The position numbers and the translations under genes were made by a program. From assembly GCA_002319875.1 (NCBI GenBank), contig DCFS01000026.1, forward strand, positions 1 to 6,449: 6,449 nucleotides of DNA, given 5' to 3'. Every line of letters begins with the position of its first letter. The first letter of the stretch is position 1. The stretch comes from Treponema sp. UBA1798 (lineage in GTDB: Bacteria; Spirochaetota; Spirochaetia; Treponematales; Treponemataceae). A model generated the notes under the pieces. The model saw only the letters and a list, made by a program, of their open reading frames with translations, searched no databases and was not told the DNA's origin. Positions 1 to 5,441 of the stretch are shown in pieces.

Positions 1-1059
1 CGCGACCGGTGGACAATGATAATCATTCTGATTCTTCCGGTCGTTATGCTGATCCTGTTTGGTTATGCACTCAATACCGAAGTACGGAACACCTCGATCG
101 CCGTATGCGATCCGTCGGATGACTATGCTACGTGCCGGATTATTGAAGCGCTTGATCACAGTCAGTATTTCGATGTTGTGCGCAGACTGTCTGATCCCGA
201 CGAGATCGACACTGTGTTCCGGGAGGGAAAGATCGGACTTGCGGTAGTATTCAGCAACGATTTCTACGACAACCTTGCGCATACGGGGGAAGCGGAAATT
301 GCACTTATTGCGGACGGCTCTGACCCGAACACAGCAATATCGCGCGTCAACTATGCGACGGGCATCATCAATTCATGCCGTGCGGAACTTACGGGTGCCG
401 GCAATCCCCCGTATTCAATAACGGCGACTACGAGACTTCTCTATAATCCGGAGATGAAAAGTGCGTACAATTTCGTGCCCGGCGTTATCGGTATGATCCT
501 GATGCTTGTCTGCGCGATGATGTCGTCGGTCTCCATCGTGAGGGAGAAAGAACAGGGAACAATGGAACTTCTGCTTGTATCGCCCATGCGGCCGATCCTT
601 ATTATTCTCTCGAAACTCGTTCCGTATCTCGTACTTTCGTGTCTTAATCTTGCGACTATACTCGCTCTTGCCGTGTTTATGCTCGGCGTACCGGTCGCAG
701 GGAGCTTTTTCTGGCTTATCGTAACGGCGCTCCTTTTTATCTTTGTATCGCTCTCGCTCGGGCTTCTCATCTCGACAGTCGCGGAGACACAGCTTGCCGC
801 ACTCCTGGTGTCGGTCATGGCTCTTATGCTGCCCGTTATGCTCCTGTCGGGGATGATGTTCCCGATTGATAATATGCCGGTATTCCTGCAGGTAATCGCG
901 AACATACTTCCTGCGAAATGGTTTATTTCGGCGGTCAGGAAACTGATGATCCAGGGCCTCGGGTTTCACGCAATCACGGGAGAACTGGCAGTGCTTTCGC
1001 TCATGGCTGCCGTACTTATAACGGTGAGTCTTAAAAAATTCAAAGTACGTCTGGAGTAG
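1..1059 (+). CDS. ABC-2-type transporter permease, 5' end cut by window edge
   Basis: Membrane subunit of an ABC-2 (YbhS/YbhR/YhiH-like) export system, expected in the inner membrane. The frame is open from base 1. The residues before the first ATG (base 16) read RDRWT, which matches the cytoplasmic RD-x-x-T lead-in of this family, so that ATG is internal and roughly 15-20 residues lie upstream of the window. Counting from that Met, a first membrane helix (about 1-20, ending FGYALN) is followed by a large extracytoplasmic domain (about 21-150), the family signature YNP (143-145), a helix at about 153-173, the cytoplasmic EKEQGT motif (177-182, typical of ABC-2 coupling loops), and about four more hydrophobic helices. 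It ends 8 bases before a second, related permease; the two probably form a heterodimer. The ATPase is not in the window. The substrate cannot be read from the sequence. Confidence 0.9.
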   Translation, partial: RDRWTMIIILILPVVMLILFGYALNTEVRNTSIAVCDPSDDYATCRIIEALDHSQYFDVVRRLSDPDEIDTVFREGKIGLAVVFSNDFYDNLAHTGEAEIALIADGSDPNTAISRVNYATGIINSCRAELTGAGNPPYSITATTRLLYNPEMKSAYNFVPGVIGMILMLVCAMMSSVSIVREKEQGTMELLLVSPMRPILIILSKLVPYLVLSCLNLATILALAVFMLGVPVAGSFFWLIVTALLFIFVSLSLGLLISTVAETQLAALLVSVMALMLPVMLLSGMMFPIDNMPVFLQVIANILPAKWFISAVRKLMIQGLGFHAITGELAVLSLMAAVLITVSLKKFKVRLE

Positions 1060-1064
1060 GAGGT
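1058..1064 (+). promoter_or_regulatory. Shine-Dalgarno AGGAGGT for the second ABC-2 permease
   Basis: Perfect AGGAGGT overlapping the TAG stop (1057-1059) of the first permease, 4 bases (after AGGAGG) from the ATG at 1068. It indicates coupled translation of the pair, and its spacing is a useful local comparison for the unusual start region at 6399-6425. Confidence 0.85.
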
Positions 1065-1067
1065 ATT

Positions 1068-2180
1068 ATGCTGAAGTATTTGCTGGAAAAAGAATTCAGG
1101 CAGTTCATCCGGAATCCTTTCCTGATGCGGATGGTCATCGTGTCGCCTGTTATGATCATGCTCATTCTGCCGCTTGCCGCGAATTTTGAAGTCAGGCACG
1201 TAAAACTTTTCGTCGTTGACTCTGACCACTCGTCCTTTTCTTCCCGCCTCATCAGAAAAGCCGTATCGTCGGGAACATTCCGGCTCGCAGGAGTTTCCCC
1301 GGATTATTCCGGTGCCATCAAATCCATCGACAGGAATGACGCCGATGTAGTGCTCGAAATACCCGCCGGATTCGAACGCAGCCTCGTAAGCGAAAAAAAA
1401 GCGGATGTGATGATCGCTGCAAACGGGGTCGACCAGGTAAAGGGCAGCCTTGCAAGCGCTTATCTTTCGGTGATTGTAACTGATTTTGCCGTTGACCTGC
1501 GGTCCGGACTGCTTTCTCCACAGCAGCTGCCACAGGCAGGAAATTTCACGGTTATTCCGCAGTATCGCTATAATCCCCGGCTCCTGTATCCGGTCATGAT
1601 GGTTCCCGCACTTCTCGTGATGCTTCTTGCAATGCTGTGCGGATATCTCCCTGCGCTTAATATTGTCCTCGAAAAGGAAAAGGGAACGATCGAACAGATG
1701 AACGTAACGCCGGTTCACCGGTTTACGCTCATAATCGCGAAGCTCATACCGTACTGGATCGTCGGCTTTCTCGTACTCACTATCGGTTTCCTTATCGCAC
1801 GGTTTGTGTATGCGCTTGTTCCTGCCGGCAGCCTCCTGACGATTTATCTTTTTTCAGGTATTTTCATTCTGACAATTTCCGGCTTCGGCCTCGTTATTTC
1901 CAACTACGCGGGGACGGTCCAGCAGGCAATGTTCATGATTTTCTTTTTCGTCATAACGATGATTTTCATCAGTGGTATCTATACGCCCGTTTCGAGTATG
2001 CCTGCGTGGGCCCGTGCGCTCAGCGTTGCAAGTCCGCTCAAGTATCTTATCGAAGTAATGCGCATGGTGTATCTCAAAGGCGCTCAGGCTGCTGATTTAC
2101 GGGGCCAGTTACTGGCACTCTGTTCATCCGCTGTTTTTTTTAATGCATGGGCGGTTCTGAGCTATAAAAAGACGAACTGA
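1068..2180 (+). CDS. ABC-2-type transporter permease
   Basis: Second membrane subunit of the same putative exporter, 370 residues, the full usual length for this family. The start is secure: AGGAGGT at 1058-1064 overlaps the preceding stop codon and lies 4 bases (counted after AGGAGG) from the ATG. Layout: cytoplasmic N-terminus with KEFRQFIRNP (8-17), helix 1 (about 21-38), extracytoplasmic domain (about 39-170) that should contact an adaptor or substrate, YNP (168-170), helix 2 (about 174-194), cytoplasmic EKEKGT (202-207), then four further hydrophobic segments (about 218-238, 245-275, 286-302 and 346-364). It shares the plan of the upstream gene but is clearly diverged in sequence, as in paired YbhS/YbhR-type permeases. 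Two homopolymers of eight (A8 at 1393-1400, T8 at 2134-2141) lie in frame. Substrate unknown. Confidence 0.92.
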   Translation: MLKYLLEKEFRQFIRNPFLMRMVIVSPVMIMLILPLAANFEVRHVKLFVVDSDHSSFSSRLIRKAVSSGTFRLAGVSPDYSGAIKSIDRNDADVVLEIPAGFERSLVSEKKADVMIAANGVDQVKGSLASAYLSVIVTDFAVDLRSGLLSPQQLPQAGNFTVIPQYRYNPRLLYPVMMVPALLVMLLAMLCGYLPALNIVLEKEKGTIEQMNVTPVHRFTLIIAKLIPYWIVGFLVLTIGFLIARFVYALVPAGSLLTIYLFSGIFILTISGFGLVISNYAGTVQQAMFMIFFFVITMIFISGIYTPVSSMPAWARALSVASPLKYLIEVMRMVYLKGAQAADLRGQLLALCSSAVFFNAWAVLSYKKTN

Positions 2181-2184
2181 AATC

Positions 2185-2217
2185 CGGACACACCCGGGTC
2201 GTACCTCATGTTGTCCG
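2185..2217. other. Imperfect inverted repeat in convergent junction; possible weak terminator
   Basis: The 38 bases between the two facing stop codons contain CGGACA (2185-2190) and its complement TGTCCG (2212-2217), with the palindrome ACCCGGGT between them. The stem is only 6 bp, the loop is 21 bases, and there is no T-run on either side. It could be a bidirectional stop signal for the two convergent transcripts, but it does not meet the usual intrinsic terminator form. Nothing else is visible in this gap. Confidence 0.25.
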
Positions 2218-2218
2218 C

Positions 2219-2971
2219 CTAAATCGCGTAATCGGCAGCCGGAAGAATACGTTTCAGGAATTTCTTTGTGCGTTCTTCCTTCGGATTTATAAAGAGTTCC
2301 TTCGGTGTTCCCTGTTCGACGATCACTCCGCCGCACATAAAAACAGCATGAGTTGCCACGTCCTGTGCAAACGACATTTCATGGGTCACGACGATCATCG
2401 TCATTCCTTCTTTTGCCAGTTTTTTCATAACGGACAGTACTTCCCCGATAAGTTCAGGGTCCAGTGCGCTCGTCGGTTCGTCGAAAAAGATGACGTCCGG
2501 ATTTACCGCAACCGCACGGGCAATGCCGACACGCTGCTGCTGGCCTCCGGAAAGCTGGGACGGATAGTAATCGTAACGGTCGGAAAGTCCTACTTTATCG
2601 AGCGCGTTCCGTGCTGTCCGGTATGCTTCTTCCCGGGGAATCTTCCTGCCGGTAACAAGACCTTCCGCCACGTTTTCAATCGCCGTTTTGTTATTAAACA
2701 GATTATAATTCTGGAAAACGAACGCCGATTTCCGTCTGACTTCCAGAATCGTTTTTTTGTGCGCTTTGTTCAGCGGCGTTCTGATATCGCCGAAAACCAG
2801 GTCACCGCTGTCTGCCGTTTCAAGAAAATCGATACAGCGCAGCAGCGTCGTCTTTCCGGAACCGGACGGTCCGAGGATGACGACGACGTCGCCTTTATTG
2901 ACCGTGAGCGTTACACCTTTCAGAACTTCGGTTTTCCCGAACGATTTACGTATATCTTTAATTTCCAGCAT
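2219..2971 (-). CDS. Polar amino acid ABC importer, ATP-binding subunit (TcyN/GlnQ-like)
   Basis: Cytoplasmic ATPase that powers the amino acid importer encoded just upstream on the same strand; 250 residues, the usual GlnQ/HisP length. All nucleotide-binding motifs are intact: Walker A GPSGSGKT (34-41), Q-loop Q87 in FQNYNLF, signature LSGGQ (140-144), Walker B ending DE (164-165), D-loop SALD (168-171) and switch His197 in VTHEM. The FQNYNLF..KTA Q-loop context resembles TcyN-type cystine ATPases more than the FQ.FNLFPH form of GlnQ; this is family knowledge recalled, not computed. The start is supported by CAGGAG placed 6 bases before the ATG. Its first 14 bases overlap the end of the preceding permease gene, so translation is probably coupled. 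It is the last gene of the - strand cluster. Confidence 0.95.
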   Translation of the reverse strand: MLEIKDIRKSFGKTEVLKGVTLTVNKGDVVVILGPSGSGKTTLLRCIDFLETADSGDLVFGDIRTPLNKAHKKTILEVRRKSAFVFQNYNLFNNKTAIENVAEGLVTGRKIPREEAYRTARNALDKVGLSDRYDYYPSQLSGGQQQRVGIARAVAVNPDVIFFDEPTSALDPELIGEVLSVMKKLAKEGMTMIVVTHEMSFAQDVATHAVFMCGGVIVEQGTPKELFINPKEERTKKFLKRILPAADYAI

Positions 2972-3677
2972 ATGAAACTCCTGGCTGCCTGTATATGCAA
3001 AGTCTTTTTTCTATGACGGCGAATACTTTCTGTACGATTACGCAGACGATAATATAGATAACGAAGATATCGAGATATGCTTCTATATAATTGTATCCGT
3101 ATGCGGCTTCTATTTTTGCGACGGCAGTAATATCTTTTACCGTCATCATGAACGCAAGCGACGTGTTTTTGATCAGGTTAACCGTTGCCGTACATATATT
3201 CGGCAGTGCTGCTGTCAGCGCCTGAGGAATAATAATCCTGCGGTACGCCTGGCCTGCGGTCATCCCGATCGTAAGGGCAGCCTCGATCTGTCCTTTGTGA
3301 ACCGTAAGCAGCGCGGAACGGAGTACTTCGGACAGAATCGCGGTTGTGTTCAAAGAAAATACAAAATACGCATACCAGACCGGATTCAGGGCAAAGATGT
3401 CAGCTTTTATTCCCGCTTTGAGAAACAGTACGTGCAGTACTGATGGAAGCAGGCTGTATACCACGAGAATCTGGAGTACCATCGGCGTGCCGCGGATAAA
3501 CGAAACGAAAACGGCCGACAGTCCGGAAAGAACGCGTATGCGGTAGATCCGTGCAAGTGCGGTAAAAAATCCGAGTATAAGTCCGACTGCAAGTGATACC
3601 AGGGTAATTTTCAATGTTACCGGTACGGCAGCCAGAGACAATACAAACGTATGTGCAAGAAACGAAATATCGAGCAT
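2958..3677 (-). CDS. Polar amino acid ABC importer, permease subunit (TcyL/TcyM-like)
   Basis: Inner-membrane channel subunit of the His/Glu/Gln/Arg-type importer family; 239 residues. Hydrophobic segments are at about 15-42, 53-75, 98-120 and 203-222. RGTP (62-65) is the usual turn after the helix pair. The EAA loop that docks on the ATPase is complete: EAALTIG (132-138) continuing to IIIPQ (148-152). GGAG lies 6 bases before the ATG, which supports the start. Its 3' end overlaps the ATPase gene by 14 bases. It follows the other permease gene after a 15-base gap. Being only modestly similar to that neighbour, it probably pairs with it as a heterodimer, as TcyL with TcyM. The exact ligand is not readable here. 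Confidence 0.94.
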   Translation of the reverse strand: MLDISFLAHTFVLSLAAVPVTLKITLVSLAVGLILGFFTALARIYRIRVLSGLSAVFVSFIRGTPMVLQILVVYSLLPSVLHVLFLKAGIKADIFALNPVWYAYFVFSLNTTAILSEVLRSALLTVHKGQIEAALTIGMTAGQAYRRIIIPQALTAALPNICTATVNLIKNTSLAFMMTVKDITAVAKIEAAYGYNYIEAYLDIFVIYIIVCVIVQKVFAVIEKRLCIYRQPGVSYAGN

Positions 3678-3692
3678 AGCAGTCTCCAGTTT

Positions 3693-4394
3693 TTACCGCG
3701 GTCTGAAACCTTTTGAATAATACGATTCCAGCCGGTGGAATCCCTGTTCTATCAGTATCGTCAGCGTCCAGTATATGACGGAAAGCGCACTATACGTTTC
3801 GAGCGCATACGCTCCGTAGTTCCGTTGTATGATGAGGTTCCCTTCACCCATGATGTCGATCAGTCCGATCGTATAGGCGAGGGAACCTTCCTTTAACAAT
3901 GCGATAAACGAATTGCCGAGATTCGGCAGCGCTACGACGAACACCTGCGGAAGCACGATCCGGTAAAAAGCCTGGAATCCGGTTAATCCTGTCGTTACCG
4001 CCGCTTCATACTGTCCCCTGTCGACTGCCTGGTATGCGCTCCGCATGATTTCCGCAGCAGATGCGGCAAACAGCAGTCCGAGTGCCGCCGTAACGAAAAA
4101 GGCTTTCGGCCAGCCGTTAATATCGACCCCCAGTATCGTAAGGAACAGTTTCGGCAGACCGTAAAACATGATAAACAGCATGACAATAGACGGCGTACAT
4201 CTGGAAGCATTAATTGTCCATTCAGATATACGCCGTGCTATCCCGTTTTTTCCCAGTTTCGCCTTTGCCAGCAAAAATCCAAGTGGCAGTCCGACCAGTA
4301 TTGTTCCCAGTAATATTCCGAATGTGACGCTCAAAAAGGGAAGGAGCCGGGGAATGACGGTAAGGATGAACTCCGGATCAAACGGTTTTTCCAT
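3693..4394 (-). CDS. Polar amino acid ABC importer, permease subunit (TcyL/TcyM-like)
   Basis: Second inner-membrane subunit of the importer, 233 residues. The N-terminus KPFDPEFI..VIPRLLPFLSVT fits TcyL/TcyM-type permeases. RCTP (65-68) replaces the RGTP of its partner, a variant I recall from this subgroup. The EAA loop is complete: EAAVTTG (130-136) running to IVLPQ (146-150), followed by ALPNLGNSF. Hydrophobic segments are at about 23-44, 69-90, 98-115 and 200-216. The start is supported by AGGTGA three bases before the ATG (the GTGA end of the anti-SD match). It begins 7 bases after the binding-protein stop, consistent with one transcript. The C-terminus is short and basic (YYSKGFRPR), facing the cytoplasm. 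Confidence 0.94.
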   Translation of the reverse strand: MEKPFDPEFILTVIPRLLPFLSVTFGILLGTILVGLPLGFLLAKAKLGKNGIARRISEWTINASRCTPSIVMLFIMFYGLPKLFLTILGVDINGWPKAFFVTAALGLLFAASAAEIMRSAYQAVDRGQYEAAVTTGLTGFQAFYRIVLPQVFVVALPNLGNSFIALLKEGSLAYTIGLIDIMGEGNLIIQRNYGAYALETYSALSVIYWTLTILIEQGFHRLESYYSKGFRPR

Positions 4395-4401
4395 AGTTCA
4401 C

Positions 4402-5256
4402 CTAGTCAGTGACGAACTTAAATACATCTTCGCCGAAATACTTCTGCGAAAGAGCAGTAATCGTTCCGTTCTTTTTCAGCTGTCCGATTGCCGTATCATA
4501 CGCATCGGCAAGTGCCTGATCTTTTTTATTGAACAGCGGCCATGTCGGAATTCCCTTATACGGCACATAAGCAAGTTTGTCTTTATATTTTCCGTACGGT
4601 GCCCCTTCGTTCAGCACGTTATTCTGATAAGAAAGCTTTATCGCAAAATAAGCGTCGTAACGGCCTTCGAGTACCCAGGTGTAGGCGTCCGCTACGGTAA
4701 AAGATTCCGACGGAAGCAGTTTTATCTGTGCATCGGGGTGTTTTGTATTGTAATCTTGTACGACTGCATACTGCGCGTTCTGCGGGGCTATCGGAACCAG
4801 TTTCCCGCTGAATCTGGCAAAGCTTTCAAGATCGTGTATTTTTCCGGAATCAGATGCGCGGAATACAATTCCTATAACGCTTGCTCCTACAGGATTTTTC
4901 GGAAAAATAAACTTTTTTTTGCGCTCATCCGTGACCCAGGCACCTTTTGTTCCGAGATCATATTTACCAGACTCTATACCGATCAGCAGATCGTCGTCGG
5001 ATGTCGGAACAAATTCGAATTCATACTGCGGCAGAAGTTCGTCTACAGCTTTCAAGACAGCAACTTCAAAACCGTCCGATTCACCCTTTTCATTGACGAA
5101 ATCATACGGTACGTATGTCTGCGTATGCGCAGCGCGTACTTTGATGACACCTTCTGTTTTTGTTTCCGCCTTTTTTTGATCCTTTGCGCCGTTTGCCCAT
5201 ACACCGGTAACTGCTGCGAGCGCCAGAATACCCGTAAAAATTGTTGCTTTTTTCAT
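4402..5256 (-). CDS. Periplasmic amino acid-binding protein of ABC importer (SBP_bac_3 family)
   Basis: Solute receptor of the importer, 284 residues. A classical secretion signal (MKK, hydrophobic to about 19) ends in VWA with likely cleavage after Ala21. There is no cysteine in the whole protein, so it is a soluble periplasmic protein, not a lipoprotein; this implies a diderm host. Family features: YVPYDFVNEKGESDGFEV (48-65), GKYDLG...TDER (97-112) with Arg112 expected to hold the ligand carboxylate, EGRYDA (197-202), and the C-terminal FNKKD...GTITALSQKYFG (242-275). Tyr/Trp-rich positions around W107 and Y200 may shape the pocket. The start is supported by AGGAGA placed 5 bases before the ATG. 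Neighbours make it part of a Tcy-like cystine or polar amino acid system; the ligand is inferred only. An A8 run (+ strand T8, 4913-4920) lies in frame. Confidence 0.94.
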   Translation of the reverse strand: MKKATIFTGILALAAVTGVWANGAKDQKKAETKTEGVIKVRAAHTQTYVPYDFVNEKGESDGFEVAVLKAVDELLPQYEFEFVPTSDDDLLIGIESGKYDLGTKGAWVTDERKKKFIFPKNPVGASVIGIVFRASDSGKIHDLESFARFSGKLVPIAPQNAQYAVVQDYNTKHPDAQIKLLPSESFTVADAYTWVLEGRYDAYFAIKLSYQNNVLNEGAPYGKYKDKLAYVPYKGIPTWPLFNKKDQALADAYDTAIGQLKKNGTITALSQKYFGEDVFKFVTD

Positions 5257-5262
5257 ATCTTT

Positions 5263-5268
5263 CTCCTG
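5263..5268 (-). promoter_or_regulatory. Ribosome binding site of the binding-protein gene
   Basis: AGGAGA on the - strand, 5 bases plus one (AGAT-side spacer) from the ATG at 5256. It confirms this start and makes the upstream 5269-5411 segment true leader or intergenic DNA rather than coding sequence for this gene. Confidence 0.8.
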
Positions 5269-5286
5269 TTTTTCTGTACATTGAAC

Positions 5287-5314
5287 GTTATATGCGGTAA
5301 CACCGCTGCGTACA
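5287..5314 (-). promoter_or_regulatory. Possible sigma70-type promoter close to the binding-protein gene
   Basis: The - strand reads TATAAC (5287-5292, five of six to consensus) with TGTACG (5309-5314, three of six) 16 bases upstream. It would start transcripts about 25 bases before the ATG, just ahead of the ribosome binding site. The -35 match is poor, so this is weak. If it is real, the hairpin cluster would lie at the promoter, acting as DNA, rather than in the mRNA leader. Confidence 0.2.
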
Positions 5315-5325
5315 CCTGCGGTAAC
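5293..5325. repeat. Direct repeat TGCGGTAAC x2 with embedded hairpin arms
   Basis: TGCGGTAAC occurs at 5293-5301 and again at 5317-5325, a 24-base period. Between them lies ACCGC (5302-5306), complementary to the GCGGT inside both copies (5294-5298 and 5318-5322). In the - strand transcript one GCGGU can therefore pair with either flanking ACCGC: a 5-bp stem with a 3-base loop on the downstream side, or a 5-bp stem with an 11-base loop on the upstream side. Confidence 0.6.
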
Positions 5326-5410
5326 GCGTCCGGTATTCCGCCCTGATGTGTCCGGACGGACTCATTCTTAAACCGTAACGGAGCGACACCCTGTATAAAT
5401 CCGCGTGCCC

Positions 5411-5441
5411 CTTATAATGCCGCCTGGCGAACCCATTCCAA
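5411..5441 (-). promoter_or_regulatory. Possible sigma70-type promoter at the end of the methyltransferase-like gene
   Basis: The - strand reads TTGGAA (5436-5441) and, 19 bases later, TATAAG (5411-5416), overlapping the TAA stop of the upstream gene. The spacing is longer than ideal and the -35 matches four of six. If used, it would give the importer a leader of about 150 bases containing all the inverted repeats described there. Confidence 0.2.

Larger units (their letters stand above)
5257..5411 (-). other. 155-base structured intergenic/leader region before the importer genes
   Basis: This is the only sizeable gap in the - strand cluster. It lacks a recognisable riboswitch (I looked for S-box, T-box and TPP consensus elements and did not find them) and lacks a T-rich terminator. 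It does hold several symmetric elements: CCGTAACGG (5373-5381), the perfect palindrome GTCCGGAC (5350-5357), a long-range GTGTC (5348-5352) / GACAC (5385-5389) pairing, and the GCGGT/ACCGC cluster at 5293-5325. The reading frame of the upstream methyltransferase-like gene stays open through all 52 triplets after its stop codon. The region could be a regulatory leader, a decayed coding segment or a dispersed repeat. Confidence 0.5.

Noticed and set aside
966..1718. A 250-codon open frame on the - strand opposite the ABC-2 permeases
   Set aside because: It lies wholly opposite convincing permease sequence, has a His/Arg-rich low-complexity-like composition, and shows no domain; it is a shadow of codon usage.
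2185..2217. Strong intrinsic terminator between the convergent genes
   Set aside because: The arms are only 6 bp with a 21-base loop and no T-run on either strand; kept only as a weak, low-confidence element.
2348..3016. A 222-codon + strand open frame opposite the ATPase gene
   Set aside because: The ATPase has every nucleotide-binding motif; the opposite frame shows no family features.
4913..4920. Homopolymers of eight: T8 here, A8 at 1393-1400 and T8 at 2134-2141, as phase-variation switches
   Set aside because: All are in frame within transport genes, explained by Lys-Lys or Phe-Phe codons, and no neighbouring alternative frame or surface antigen context suggests switching.
4168..5346. 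A 392-codon open frame on the + strand, antisense to the binding protein and part of a permease
   Set aside because: The - strand genes here have clear family motifs, intact ribosome sites and tight packing. The antisense product has no recognisable domain, is rich in Cys, Phe and Arg, and lacks a ribosome site at its start.
5257..5411. S-box, T-box or TPP riboswitch in the importer leader
   Set aside because: None of the conserved sequence blocks of these classes could be recognised by eye, and no terminator stem with a U-run is present.
5413..5418. Perfect TATAAT on the + strand at the 3' end of the methyltransferase-like gene
   Set aside because: No acceptable -35 lies 15-19 bases upstream (the best is CTGTAT), and it would only drive antisense transcription; it arises from the Leu-stop codons TTA-TAA.
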